A stretch of DNA of 64,000 nt from CAYYJR01 sp964472305 (GTDB lineage Bacteria; Armatimonadota; Hebobacteria; CAIYQO01): the NCBI GenBank assembly GCA_964472305.1, contig CAYYJR010000019.1:1-64000 (forward strand), read 5' to 3'. The notes below the pieces were generated by a model. The model searched no databases. It was not told the DNA's origin and saw nothing but the letters and a program-made list of their open reading frames with translations. Positions 17,741 to 27,042 of the stretch are shown here, piece by piece. How positions within the stretch are numbered: position 1 is the stretch's first letter; every line of letters starts with the position of its first letter. The translations under genes were made by a program, and so were the position numbers.

Positions 17741-18883
17741 CTAATCCCGCTTCACCATCTCGCGCCAGATGGCATCCTTCATCCGCTGTTGCACCAGTTT
17801 CGCCAATCCCTCCAGCGTGGCGCCGGGAAGGGCCTGAGCATCCGCCGGAACCAGCGAAAGGATCGGGGTGCGGCGCAGGTACAGGGTGGCGCGGTCGGCG
17901 GTCGTTTCCGCCTCCACGTCAAATTGCTGAATGTAGTCGCTAATGAGACGGCGATTGATGGCCTCGGTGGCGGCGGCGGCGCGCGCGGCGGCGTCCTTCT
18001 CCCCATCGGCGGCGGTCAGAGTGAGCAGGTTCACGCTGCCCATGCGCACGGTATAGCCGGGCAGTTGCTCGGTGGGGGGAATCACCCGCGCGCGAAAATT
18101 CACCACGTTCCACAGGTTGATTTTGCGGCCCAGCGCGGTGAGTTGCTGTTCGATGAGCGTCACGCGCTCGTCGGAATACGGGTGTGTCTTCAAATAGCCC
18201 AATTCGGTTTTCGGACGGTGGCGGTCCATGGAACGGAAACCCAGAATTACCGAATACAGGCCGACCGGGTCGTAATCGGGCAACTGGTGCAGGTAGGCGC
18301 AGCCGTTGCGATCCGCCTCGATCTCCAGGTCGATGCTGTACCCGTTCAGCAGCGCCTGCTTCATGAATTCGCTCATCATGATGATCTCACCGGCGTTGGC
18401 GTCGGTGCCGCGGCTGGCATATACCGTGGTGAGCACGCCGATGATTTGCAACAGGCTGGTGCGGGCTTCCCGCTCGATCATTTTCGACGCGTGACAGAGG
18501 GAGTTGTGGGCGATTTCGTGCGCGAGCACGCCGGCCAGCTCATGATCGCTTTCCACCGCGGCCAGCAAACCTTTCGTCACGTAGATGGTGCCGCCGGGAA
18601 TGGCCATCGCGTTCAACGCGCCGGTGTCGAGAATTTTGCACGTGTAGACGACGCCGGGCCGCTGCGTGACCGGAGCGATCTTTACGCACATGGCGTTGAG
18701 TCGAGCCAGCGCCACCTCGTCCTTGACCAGTTTATAATCCTTCTCGATGCGTTCGGCGGTCTTTGCGCCCAACTCCGCTTCCGCCTTCGTGGTGGTCGGT
18801 GAGCATTTTTCCGCCGCCGACCAGCCCGCCGTGGTGACGAGCAGGCTGAGGACCAGGATAACGATCGGCATCATCCAGCGCAT
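17741..18883 (-). CDS. M48-family zinc metalloprotease
   Basis: 380-residue exported peptidase with a signal/anchor at about 4-24. The zinc motif HEIAH is at 122-126, followed by EIEADRNGCAY, which supplies the third zinc ligand as in M48 (HtpX/Oma1/BepA-like) peptidases. NAMAIPGGTIYVTKGLL before the HExxH is typical of the BepA/LoiP group involved in envelope quality control. The frame could extend to 18979, but the start at 18883 is preceded by AAGGAG at good distance and begins the hydrophobic leader. Substrate unknown. Confidence 0.88.
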   Translation of the reverse strand: MRWMMPIVILVLSLLVTTAGWSAAEKCSPTTTKAEAELGAKTAERIEKDYKLVKDEVALARLNAMCVKIAPVTQRPGVVYTCKILDTGALNAMAIPGGTIYVTKGLLAAVESDHELAGVLAHEIAHNSLCHASKMIEREARTSLLQIIGVLTTVYASRGTDANAGEIIMMSEFMKQALLNGYSIDLEIEADRNGCAYLHQLPDYDPVGLYSVILGFRSMDRHRPKTELGYLKTHPYSDERVTLIEQQLTALGRKINLWNVVNFRARVIPPTEQLPGYTVRMGSVNLLTLTAADGEKDAAARAAAATEAINRRLISDYIQQFDVEAETTADRATLYLRRTPILSLVPADAQALPGATLEGLAKLVQQRMKDAIWREMVKRD

Positions 18884-19113
18884 ACGTGGCTCCTTCCCCA
18901 TCAGTATACCATGCCGCGCCGACAGGTAACCGTTTCCTATACGCCCCATGCGCGGTGCGGGTTGCGCGGGGGTAACCATAGGTGACTATCCCCATACAGT
19001 CAGGAGATGTATCACCACACTCATTGATCTAATTTTCGAAAGCGACACCGAAATATTAAACATAATCAGTATATAATTATTACTGATCAACATCATATAC
19101 AAATCGAAGAGTG

Positions 19114-19392
19114 ATGACATTAAAAACCAAAGGAGCACTCCTACCTTTTATACAGCATCTCTATGACAAACCTAAAATTGTCGCACAGCAAAATATTACC
19201 GAAAATAATATTCGATGTATTGCCGTTCTCTGTTGCCCCATTGGGTTAAGCAATTTGTGTAATGTGGTTGTCAAGGATGGTCAGACCATAACATGTCGGC
19301 GAAATCTGGTCAGGTTACGTGATGCCACTTTCAGAGAAAGTCCTGTCACTTGCTGCACTCTTACGTGTCGCTCTGGTACTGAAGGACATTAA
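19114..19392 (+). CDS. Possible small cysteine-rich ORF in the AT-rich islet
   Basis: A 92-residue frame with about eight cysteines, no recognised domain and only a weak ribosome-binding site (GAAGAG). It begins just after a TATAAT-like hexamer (around 19073). Its AT-rich composition matches the adjacent orphan gene and it ends 1 nt before that gene's stop, in convergent orientation. It may be spurious. Confidence 0.25.
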   Translation: MTLKTKGALLPFIQHLYDKPKIVAQQNITENNIRCIAVLCCPIGLSNLCNVVVKDGQTITCRRNLVRLRDATFRESPVTCCTLTCRSGTEGH

Positions 19393-19393
19393 T

Positions 19394-20191
19394 TCACGGA
19401 ACAGAATAAGGCATAAATACTGTCTCTGATAGTATGAATGATTTATTCGATAATACTTGGAACAAAATATGCGATTTGATAAACTCCTTGTTATATAAAC
19501 CTATCGATCGAATAACACGAGGTGCATCCTCCTTCCTGGAAGAATATAGCGGTTCGACACCTATGCACAAAACATAGTTGCCTGAATAACAGAGAATATA
19601 ATAATTATCGTATAGCAATGTATGCCGTTGTTTTTCATCAGAAAGTGGCAAATATTGTATAGCACATATTTTGTGTATATTGTTTTGGGGGATAGCTTTA
19701 AGTATGGACAGAACATCCAGCGAAAAGCTGTTACCACATCTAATGATCGGATCTTCCATAAGTTCGGTATTGTATAATTTAATCGCAATTGCGTTATTTA
19801 AACCAAATACACCAGCAAGTGTATCATTATAGATATAATAATACAGAGGATTTCTTCTGCTGGCATATACCTGGTACCTAGGAATAAATTTGTAAGGACT
19901 GACTCCTGTATGGTTTGGTACAAAATATTTACCACCAGGAGTCAGTCCTTCCATAATTGTTTTATTCTCAAGCATTCGTAAATTATCTTTATTAATGTTA
20001 TTCACGTTGAGATCAATGGTCCGCGGTACATCATCAACTATACATATTACACCCTTTGTCCAATCTGATGATGCTATCATTTTATCCGTGATAAGCGAGC
20101 TGGCTTTAATTTTTAAAATTATAATGACAACCGCTGCGGCGGCTATAATGCCGAATACTCCCGCTGTGAGATAGAATCTACGGCTTGTCAT
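19394..20191 (-). CDS. Orphan membrane-anchored protein in the AT-rich islet
   Basis: 265 residues: a short basic N-terminus, one transmembrane anchor (about 6-27) and an extracytoplasmic domain rich in Tyr, Asn, Ile and Ser. No domain is recognised. The start at 20191 is supported by AAAGGAG; a longer frame to 20287 adds a segment without supporting signal. Base composition and codon use (many ATA, AAT, TAT codons) differ sharply from the GC-rich flanks, so this looks recently acquired. It lies between the M48 peptidase and dxs genes with no visible integrase or repeat. Confidence 0.65.
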   Translation of the reverse strand: MTSRRFYLTAGVFGIIAAAAVVIIILKIKASSLITDKMIASSDWTKGVICIVDDVPRTIDLNVNNINKDNLRMLENKTIMEGLTPGGKYFVPNHTGVSPYKFIPRYQVYASRRNPLYYYIYNDTLAGVFGLNNAIAIKLYNTELMEDPIIRCGNSFSLDVLSILKAIPQNNIHKICAIQYLPLSDEKQRHTLLYDNYYILCYSGNYVLCIGVEPLYSSRKEDAPRVIRSIGLYNKEFIKSHILFQVLSNKSFILSETVFMPYSVP

Positions 20192-20319
20192 ACAGCTCTC
20201 CTTTCGTTCCATGAGCGTCCGAACATAATTATGGGTAGTAACAATCCACTTCGCATTTACCTTATTGTTCATACAGTAATTCAGCAACCATCAGGTGTCA
20301 GCGGTGCGGGCATCTCGCC

Positions 20320-22233
20320 TTACGATTCCAGCCGGTACTGCTGGTAGTCGGGCATGCTGTCGGGGATTTCCGGGGGCAGGTGGGCGAGGACGGTGGCGAC
20401 GATGTCACCGGGACCGAGACCGAGGCGCGACAGGAGGATGCCGCGCGGTCCCTGGCCGACGAATTGATCGGGGATACCGAGCGGACGGATTGGCGTCGTC
20501 ATGCCGTCGGCGGTGAAAAATTCCTGGACGGCAGAGCCGAATCCGCCGGTGACGGCGTTCTCTTCGAGGGTGATCACCAGGCGCACGGTGCGCGCGACCC
20601 GGCGCAGCGTCTCGGTATCCAGCGGTTTGACAAAGCGCGCGTTGACCACGGTGGCCGCGATGCCGCGTTGCGCAAGCAGCTCAGCCGCCGCCAGCGCGTG
20701 GGACAGCATGGCGCCGATGGCGACCAGCGCCACGTCGCGGCCTTCGCGCAGGATAGCCGCCCGACCCGCGGCGATGCCCGCCGGCTCGCCGGCGTCGCGC
20801 AGTTCGGTTCTGCCGCGCGGATAGCGAATGGCACAGGGGCCGTCCCGGCGCAACGCCTCCGCCAGCATGTCCTCCAGCTCCGCGGGGGTTGCCGGCGCCA
20901 TGACGGTCAGGTTCGGCATCATGCGGAGATAGGACAGGTCGAACACGCCGTGGTGCGTCGGCCCGTCTTCACCGACCAGGCCGGCGCGATCCAGCGCCAG
21001 CACCACCGGCAGGTTTTGCAGGCACACATCGAGCAGCACCTGGTCATAGGCGCGCTGCAGGAAGGTCGAGTAAATGGCGACGATGGGGCGCAAACCCTCG
21101 CAGGCCATTCCCGCGGCCAGCGTGACCGCGTGTTCTTCCGCCATGCCCACGTCAAAACACCGCCGGGGAAAGCGCTGGCGGAACGCGGACAATCCCGTCC
21201 CTTCGCACATCGCCGCGCTGATGGCGATCACTTCGGGGTGCGTGTCCGCCAACCGGCAGGCCGCATCGCCGAACGCCTCGGAAAAAGTATCGCCGCTGGG
21301 CGGTTCGATCGGCTCGCCGGTTTCCAGGTCGAACGCCGGCACGCCGTGCAGCCGCGAGCAATGCTGCTCGGCGGGAGTATAACCTTTGCCTTTGCTGGTG
21401 AGTACGTGCAGCAGCACTGGGCCTTCCAGCCGTTTCGCCTGTTGCAGCGCGTCCAGCAGCGCGAAACAGTTGTGTCCATCCACCGGGCCCAGGTAAGTAA
21501 AGCCCAGGTCTTCAAAGAGCATCCCGGGAACGAACAGATGCTTCAGGCTGGCCTTCAGCCGCTTCATCAACTCGACCAGCGCCTTGCCGCCCGGCAGCCG
21601 CCGCACCACGGCTTTGAAGCGGTCTTTCGCCCGGCGATAGCCGGGTTTGCTGCGGGCATCGCTCAGATAGCGCGCCATGGCGCCCACGTTGGGCGAGATG
21701 GCCATGGCGTTGTCGTTCAACACTACCAGCAGGTTCGTACTGGAATGGCCGGCATCGTTCAACGCTTCCAGCGCCATGCCATTGGTCAATGCCCCGTCGC
21801 CGATGATCGCCACCACGCGACCCGGCGTTCCGTTCAGCGCGCGGGCGCGCGTCATGCCCAGCGCGGCGGACAGCGACGTGCCGCCATGACCGGCGTCGAA
21901 GGCGTCATGCACGCTTTCGTCGCGCTTGGCAAATCCGGACAACCCGTCCAACTGGCGCAGCGTGGCGAATAGCGAACGGCGGCCGGTGAGCAATTTGTGC
22001 GTGTAGCACTGGTGGCTGACGTCCCACACCAGCCGGTCGCGCGGACTGTCGAAGACGTAGTGCAACGCCAGCGTCAATTCGATAACGCCCAGGTTGGCGC
22101 CCAGGTGCCCACCCGTTTTCGCCAGCGTTTCCAGCAGGAATTGCCGGATTTCCACCGCCAGCACGGGCAGTTGCTCGCGAGGGAGTTGTTTCAAGTCTTG
22201 CGGTGAATTTATCTGATCCAACAATGTGGTCAC
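20320..22233 (-). CDS. dxs: 1-deoxy-D-xylulose-5-phosphate synthase
   Basis: 637-residue thiamine-diphosphate enzyme condensing pyruvate and glyceraldehyde-3-phosphate in the first step of the MEP isoprenoid pathway. Landmarks are the N-terminal HLGANLGVIELTLALHYVF, the ThDP-binding GDGALTNGMALEALN with downstream NDN, AEEHAVTLAAG in the pyrimidine domain, and DRAGLVGEDGPTHHG. Length and domain order match the family. Together with mqnD it indicates isoprenoid and menaquinone synthesis. It appears monocistronic. Confidence 0.96.
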   Translation of the reverse strand: MTTLLDQINSPQDLKQLPREQLPVLAVEIRQFLLETLAKTGGHLGANLGVIELTLALHYVFDSPRDRLVWDVSHQCYTHKLLTGRRSLFATLRQLDGLSGFAKRDESVHDAFDAGHGGTSLSAALGMTRARALNGTPGRVVAIIGDGALTNGMALEALNDAGHSSTNLLVVLNDNAMAISPNVGAMARYLSDARSKPGYRRAKDRFKAVVRRLPGGKALVELMKRLKASLKHLFVPGMLFEDLGFTYLGPVDGHNCFALLDALQQAKRLEGPVLLHVLTSKGKGYTPAEQHCSRLHGVPAFDLETGEPIEPPSGDTFSEAFGDAACRLADTHPEVIAISAAMCEGTGLSAFRQRFPRRCFDVGMAEEHAVTLAAGMACEGLRPIVAIYSTFLQRAYDQVLLDVCLQNLPVVLALDRAGLVGEDGPTHHGVFDLSYLRMMPNLTVMAPATPAELEDMLAEALRRDGPCAIRYPRGRTELRDAGEPAGIAAGRAAILREGRDVALVAIGAMLSHALAAAELLAQRGIAATVVNARFVKPLDTETLRRVARTVRLVITLEENAVTGGFGSAVQEFFTADGMTTPIRPLGIPDQFVGQGPRGILLSRLGLGPGDIVATVLAHLPPEIPDSMPDYQQYRLES

Positions 22234-22369
22234 GCGCTCTGTTCCTTACTGCACGCCTGTCCCAACCGCACAGGCGCCACCGAACTCTTTGTCTTATTCC
22301 GTGTTGACGGGCTGATTCCTTGCGGGAATAACTGCACCGTGTGAGAAACTGCCCGCAAGGTGCGCGGCA

Positions 22370-23329
22370 TCATATCGGCCCGACCGCCGGACTGGACGGG
22401 GTGACGTCGTCCGCGACGTCCGGAGATTCGGATGTGTCGTCCTCCGGCGGCTCACGTGCGTCATCCTCCGCCGTCTCGTCCTCCTCCTCCTCCGGCTTGC
22501 GCAGCAACCGCCGCAACGCGGCCCACACCAGCGCCAGCGCCAGCGGCGCATAGACGACCGGCGAAGCGAGCAGCATCAACCAGCGCATGTACCCCGGCAC
22601 GCTTTGCTGCCACTCCTCCCACCAGGCATGCGGCGTCAGCCCGGCGGCCTGATGCAGCGCCCCCGTGAACGATGATCCCGCGGCGATGTCCTGCAACAGG
22701 CGCGACAACGCGCCGGGTCGACGCAGTTCCAGCCAGGCGATCATCGAACGGCTCTGCAGATAGGCGGCGGCGCGGTACGGCCCACGCGTGAAACCGGCAT
22801 CCAACTCGTCGAGTGACAGTACCCCGTCACGATGGATGAGTTGCGACACCCCTTCCAGTTGCGACGGACTCACCGGATCGGACAGATGCCCCGCGATGCC
22901 TTCGTTCACCCAGATCGGCAACGCGCCGATCCGCCCGCCCAGCCGCTGGTCGAGCAAGCTGTGCGTCAGTTCGTGAGCGAGTACGCTGCGCGTCTGCAGC
23001 GGGTCATTGGTGGCGTCCAATAAAATGGTGCCGGTGTGGGGAAAGCTCAATCCCTGCAGTTCAGGATCGACGCCGGTATCGCGCAGGAAATCCACCCGGC
23101 TGGTGTAGGCGTAAATGGGAAAGGGCCGCACCGCGCGCACCCCCAGCGTGGCGGCGATGCGCGGCAGTTCCGCCCGCATCGCGTCGTCGAGTTGCGCCGC
23201 GACGTTGCCTTGACCGGGACGCAGGAAGACGTGTACCCCGGCTACCTCATGGCTCACCCACGGCGCCGCCGACAGCGCCACCACCCACGCTGCCAAGGTC
23301 AGCACCCACAGTACCCGCCACATCCTCAT
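22370..23329 (-). CDS. Peptidase MA-like (gluzincin) membrane-anchored metalloprotease
   Basis: 319 residues. A signal sequence (1-21) is followed by a gluzincin-type zinc site: HELTH (119-123) and NEGIAGHLS, with E143 as likely third ligand. This is the pattern of the peptidase-MA-like family. A transmembrane segment follows near 252-273, then an acidic tail rich in Glu, Asp and Pro facing the cytoplasm. The catalytic domain therefore lies outside. Substrate unknown. About 130 nt separate it from dxs on the same strand. Confidence 0.8.
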   Translation of the reverse strand: MRMWRVLWVLTLAAWVVALSAAPWVSHEVAGVHVFLRPGQGNVAAQLDDAMRAELPRIAATLGVRAVRPFPIYAYTSRVDFLRDTGVDPELQGLSFPHTGTILLDATNDPLQTRSVLAHELTHSLLDQRLGGRIGALPIWVNEGIAGHLSDPVSPSQLEGVSQLIHRDGVLSLDELDAGFTRGPYRAAAYLQSRSMIAWLELRRPGALSRLLQDIAAGSSFTGALHQAAGLTPHAWWEEWQQSVPGYMRWLMLLASPVVYAPLALALVWAALRRLLRKPEEEEDETAEDDAREPPEDDTSESPDVADDVTPSSPAVGPI

Positions 23330-23635
23330 CGTTCCCTACTCTTCCCCATATCTCACGCTTTCCCTCTGCCGGAGGAACTTACACAATGCCGCTCGCTTCT
23401 CTTTCCTGCTCCTGCTCACCCCCCATTAGCCCTGGCAGGTGACTTTTCCGTCGATTTCGGGTACACCTGTCCCCATACCGTGTTCCGCCAGGATCGGATG
23501 GACGGCGGAACGGTGGTCGGCTCACTCCTCACCGAGATCTTTTTCAGCAGTACTGTGGCCTGAAAAGGAATCCAGGCCATGACCGCGAAGTTAACACTAT
23601 CACGCTACGATACCAGTACCAAGGGGTATGCAGAT

Positions 23636-24796
23636 ATGGCTATTGAAATCGGACGCAACCGCACCGCGCGACAAACCTTCGGCTTTGACGACGTCGCCAT
23701 CGTTCCTGGCGCGCTGACTATTGATCCCGAGCTGGCTGATGTCAGTTGGCGTCTCGGAACACTGGCGTTCCCGCTGCCCATCATCGGCGCTTCGTTGGAC
23801 GCGCTGGTGGACCCGCAGTTCGCCATCACGCTGGGCAAGCTGGGCGGGGTTGCGATGATGTACCTGGAAGGCGTGCAGACGAAATACGAGCACCCGCAGG
23901 CCGTCATCGACCAGATCGTCACCACCGAGGCCGAGGATGTGGTCACGCTGATCCAGGATATTTACCGCGAGCCGGTCAAAGACGAACTGATCCTCAAGCG
24001 CATCGCCGAGGTACGGGCGGCCGGGGTGCCGGTGGCCGTTTCGGTCACCCCGATGAACGCCGAGCGCATCGCACGGTTGATCGGGCCGGGCGGGGTGGAC
24101 GTCTTCTCGGTGATCGCCACCGTGACCACCGTGCGCCACATTGCCGAGCGCTACCCGAGTCCCAACTTCCCGGTCATCAAGGACGCCATCCAATCGCCGC
24201 TCATCCTCGGCAACTGCGTCTCCTACGAGGCGGCATATGAGTTGATGGAAGCCGGTGCGGACGGCATCTTCGTCGGCGTGGGGCCGGGCGCCATCTGCAC
24301 CACCCGCCGTGTATGCGGATTGGGTGTGCCGCAGATCACCGCCACCGTGGACTGCGCCGCCGCGCGCGACGACTTCGCGCGCGTCAGCGGACGGCGCGTG
24401 GCGATCATCACCGACGGCGGCATCCGCTCGGGCGGCGACATCTGCAAGGCCATTGCGGCCGGTGCCGACGCCGTCATGCTCGGTTCGCAACTCGCCGCCA
24501 GTAAAGAAGCGCCCGCCAGGGGGTATTCGTGGGGCATGGCTACCTCGTCGCCCACCCTGCCGCGTGGCACGCGCATTCAGGTCGGCACCCGTGGCACGCT
24601 GGAAGAAATTTTACTGGGCCCCGCCAAGCGCGACGACGGGCTGATGAACTATATCGGCGCGCTTAAGCTGGCGATGGGTTCTGTCGGCGCCCGCACTCTG
24701 CGCGAAATGCAGCAGGCCGAACTGATCATTGCTCCCAGCCTGCCCACCGAAGGCAAAGCCGAGCAACGCGCGCAGCGCGTCGGCATGGGACGCTGA
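23636..24796 (+). CDS. GuaB3-type IMP dehydrogenase-related protein
   Basis: 386-residue TIM-barrel protein lacking CBS domains, as in the GuaB3 family (also seen in Actinobacteria and Cyanobacteria). The N-terminus AIEIGRNRTARQTFGFDDVA matches GuaB3. The catalytic-loop cysteine occurs in GPGAICTTRR, and the phosphate-binding segment IITDGGIRSGGD is intact. The flap around RGTRIQVGTRGTLEE differs from true GuaB. Some GuaB3 members have been reported to act as GMP reductases, so direction is unassigned. The start at 23636 was chosen because it aligns with the family; an in-frame ATG at 23579 with an AAGGA upstream is the alternative. Confidence 0.85.
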   Translation: MAIEIGRNRTARQTFGFDDVAIVPGALTIDPELADVSWRLGTLAFPLPIIGASLDALVDPQFAITLGKLGGVAMMYLEGVQTKYEHPQAVIDQIVTTEAEDVVTLIQDIYREPVKDELILKRIAEVRAAGVPVAVSVTPMNAERIARLIGPGGVDVFSVIATVTTVRHIAERYPSPNFPVIKDAIQSPLILGNCVSYEAAYELMEAGADGIFVGVGPGAICTTRRVCGLGVPQITATVDCAAARDDFARVSGRRVAIITDGGIRSGGDICKAIAAGADAVMLGSQLAASKEAPARGYSWGMATSSPTLPRGTRIQVGTRGTLEEILLGPAKRDDGLMNYIGALKLAMGSVGARTLREMQQAELIIAPSLPTEGKAEQRAQRVGMGR

Positions 24797-24815
24797 GAAT
24801 ACCGGAACCGGTAGT

Positions 24816-24858
24816 CGGGGCGGTCGAGTATGCCATGACGGCACACTCGACCGCCCCG
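24816..24858 (+). terminator. Intrinsic terminator after the guaB3-type gene
   Basis: A 14-bp perfect stem (24816-24829 with 24845-24858) with a 15-nt loop begins 20 nt after the stop codon. It is followed by GCATTTTACT. It separates the gene from the cobalamin riboswitch unit. Confidence 0.8.
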
Positions 24859-24965
24859 GCATTTTACTCTGGATTGCTGACATCTTCGAAATAATCCTTG
24901 ATTCCGCGCCGGTGCCGCCGGCCGGACGTCATAGAAAGGCAGGCACGGCTGGCCGGTCGGTTCAC

Positions 24966-24994
24966 TTGACGCCGAACGGCGAATCCGGTAGACT
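24966..24994 (+). promoter_or_regulatory. Promoter driving the cobalamin riboswitch
   Basis: TTGACG (24966-24971) and TAGACT (24989-24994) are separated by exactly 17 nt and lie just before the riboswitch aptamer. A good sigma-70-type match. Confidence 0.65.
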
Positions 24995-24999
24995 GCTCT

Positions 25000-25180
25000 G
25001 GTCTGAAGCGGTTGTCAATCGCTTCAGGCGACTTGCCGATCACGGGAAGCCGGTGAGAATCCGGCGCTGCCCCGCAACTGTAACCGCTGACGACGGCTGC
25101 ACACGGCCACTGTCCCGCTCTGACGGGATGGGAAGGCGCAGTCAGAGGATGACGCGGAAGCCAGGAGACCGCTCGGTAAG
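25000..25180 (+). ncRNA. Cobalamin (adenosylcobalamin) riboswitch aptamer
   Basis: The conserved cobalamin aptamer core is visible: GGGAAGCCGGTGAGAATCC followed by GCTGCCCCGCAACTGTAACC, then GCCACTG, and finally the B12-box GCCAGGAGACC near 25170. Flanking hairpins (for example TGAAGCG...CGCTTCA at 25003-25027) form paired elements. It stands upstream of cobU and cobT, the expected target genes. A terminator hairpin follows, so regulation probably acts by transcription attenuation, reducing expression when the coenzyme is abundant. Confidence 0.95.
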
Positions 25181-25243
25181 CTAAGCCATACAGCCTCGCG
25201 GGAGGGCTGTGGTGCGTCGGTCACGCTACACTGAGCGCGTATC

Positions 25244-25276
25244 GGCCCCAGCCATTCCTCTGGCTGGGGCCTTTTT
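25244..25276 (+). terminator. Riboswitch expression-platform terminator
   Basis: GGCCCCAGCCA (25244-25254) pairs perfectly with TGGCTGGGGCC (25261-25271) over a 6-nt loop and runs into TTTTT. It sits 19 nt before the cobU start and 60-odd nt after the aptamer B12 box, so it is the likely switch output. Confidence 0.9.
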
Positions 25277-25294
25277 GTATTGGTAGAGGCGCCG

Positions 25295-25894
25295 ATGATG
25301 CGATATGCACCGCTCAGTTCGGATCACAAGCAACTTGTCCTCGTCCTTGGCGGGGCGCGCAGCGGCAAGAGCACTTTCGCCGAGCAACTGGCGGCGACAC
25401 GCGGACCACGCATCACCTATCTGGCTACCGCGCCGGCGTGCGACGCGGAGATGACGGCACGCATCGCCAAGCACCGCGCCGACCGGCCCGCGGCATGGCG
25501 CACGGTGGAATGCCCGTTGAACCCCGCCGCCGCGATACACGCCCACGCGGACGACACCGACTGTTTTGTACTGGATTGCCTGACACTGCTGGTGAGCAAC
25601 CTGCTCCTCGCCGATGAGACATCGGGGGAGGCGCACGTCCAACGCGCTCTGGACGACGTGCTCGCCGCATTCCGCGAGGCCAAGGCCGACCTGATTCTCG
25701 TCTCCAACGAAGTCGGCCTTGGCCTCGTGCCGGCATATCCGCTCGGACGACAGTACCGCGACGTGTTGGGCCGCGTTAACCAGCAACTCGCTGCCGTCGC
25801 CGACGCGACCTATTTCCTCATCGCCGGCTTGCCGTTGGAATTGAACGCGCTGGCGTGTTCGCCGCTGGCGGCACCCACGATCCGTCAGACATAA
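25295..25894 (+). CDS. cobU: Bifunctional adenosylcobinamide kinase / adenosylcobinamide-phosphate guanylyltransferase
   Basis: 199-residue enzyme of late cobalamin assembly: it phosphorylates adenosylcobinamide and then transfers GMP to make AdoCbi-GDP. The P-loop GGARSGKS is at 19-26. The segment SNEVGLGLVPAYPLGRQYRD is highly characteristic of CobU/CobP. The start at 25295 follows GAGG; a TTG at 25280 lies inside the terminator region and is unlikely. It is 9 nt upstream of cobT and under the cobalamin riboswitch. Confidence 0.95.
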   Translation: MMRYAPLSSDHKQLVLVLGGARSGKSTFAEQLAATRGPRITYLATAPACDAEMTARIAKHRADRPAAWRTVECPLNPAAAIHAHADDTDCFVLDCLTLLVSNLLLADETSGEAHVQRALDDVLAAFREAKADLILVSNEVGLGLVPAYPLGRQYRDVLGRVNQQLAAVADATYFLIAGLPLELNALACSPLAAPTIRQT

Positions 25895-25903
25895 GGAGCC
25901 ATC

Positions 25904-26974
25904 ATGACCGACCTTTTCACCACGATCGCCGCTATTCGTCCGCTGGATGCCGATGCCATGGCCGCCGCCGAGGTGCGGCAGGCCATCTTGACGAAACCGC
26001 CGCTGGCGCTGGGACGACTGGAATCGCTTTCCATTCGGCTGGCGGGCATCACCGGCCAGCCGTTGCCGCGCATGACGCGTAAAACCATCGCGGTTATGGC
26101 GGGCGATCACGGCGTGGTGGCGGAGGGCATCAGCGCCTTTCCGGCGGAAGTGACGCCGCAGATGGTCTATAATTTCCTGGCCGGCGGCGCGGCTATCAAC
26201 GTGCTGGGCCGCCAGGCGGACGCGCGGGTGCTGGTGACCGATGTCGGCGTGGCCGGCGTGCTGGCAGACGTACCCGGATTGCGCCAATGCAAGGTGCGCG
26301 CGGGCACCGCCAACATGGCGAATGGCCCGGCGATGACCCGCGAGGAAACGATGCGGGCGTTCGCGGTGGGCATCACCCTGGTCGAGGAGGAGGTTGCGCG
26401 TGGACTGGACCTGATCGCCACCGGCGAGATGGGCATTGGCAACACCACGCCCAGCTCCGCGCTGATCGCCGCCTTCACCGGGCTGCCGGTGGCGCGCGTC
26501 ACCGGGCGGGGCACCGGCATCTCCGACGAGGTATTGGGGCATAAGATCGCGGTGATCGAGCGCGCGCTGGCGGTGAACCAGCCTGATCCGCGTGACCCGG
26601 TCGACGTGATGGCAAAGGTGGGCGGCCTGGAAATCGCCGCCATGACCGGCGTGATGCTGGCCGCCGCCGCGCACCGCGTGCCGGTCGTAATGGACGGCTT
26701 TATCTCCGGCGCCGCCGCGCTCACCGCCGCCCGGCTGTGCCGCGGAGTGGTCGACTATATCTTGCCCAGCCACGTCTCGGTGGAGATCGGCCATCAGGTG
26801 GTCTTCGCCGAACTCGGACTGACGCCGCTCTTCGACCTGGGGATGCGTCTGGGCGAGGGTACCGGCGCCGCGCTGGCGATGCATATCATCGACGCCGCCG
26901 CGCGCGTGCTGAGCGAAATGGCCACCTTCGAAAGCGCCGGTGTGTCGGGCAAGTCGGAAGAAGCGCCGGTATAA
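25904..26974 (+). CDS. cobT: Nicotinate-nucleotide:dimethylbenzimidazole phosphoribosyltransferase
   Basis: 356-residue enzyme making alpha-ribazole phosphate, the lower-ligand precursor for cobalamin. Signatures are AGDHGVVAEGISAFP, ATGEMGIGNTTPSSAL, and the C-terminal LGEGTGAALAM, whose Glu is the catalytic base. Length matches the family. AAGGAG precedes the ATG. It forms a two-gene riboswitch-controlled operon with cobU. cobS and cobC are not seen, so assembly must be completed by genes elsewhere. Confidence 0.95.
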   Translation: MTDLFTTIAAIRPLDADAMAAAEVRQAILTKPPLALGRLESLSIRLAGITGQPLPRMTRKTIAVMAGDHGVVAEGISAFPAEVTPQMVYNFLAGGAAINVLGRQADARVLVTDVGVAGVLADVPGLRQCKVRAGTANMANGPAMTREETMRAFAVGITLVEEEVARGLDLIATGEMGIGNTTPSSALIAAFTGLPVARVTGRGTGISDEVLGHKIAVIERALAVNQPDPRDPVDVMAKVGGLEIAAMTGVMLAAAAHRVPVVMDGFISGAAALTAARLCRGVVDYILPSHVSVEIGHQVVFAELGLTPLFDLGMRLGEGTGAALAMHIIDAAARVLSEMATFESAGVSGKSEEAPV

Positions 26975-27042
26975 GTACCGGCAGCGATGGTGGGTAAGTC
27001 GGCTTGCATAGTCAAACAGTCACGGGTATGCACTCGGCAGGC

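Noticed and set aside
20380..21972. 530-codon frame on the plus strand
   Set aside because: Antisense to dxs, which is unambiguous.
25226..26884. 552-codon frame on the minus strand
   Set aside because: Antisense to cobU, cobT and the riboswitch terminator; no protein motif and typical shadow composition.
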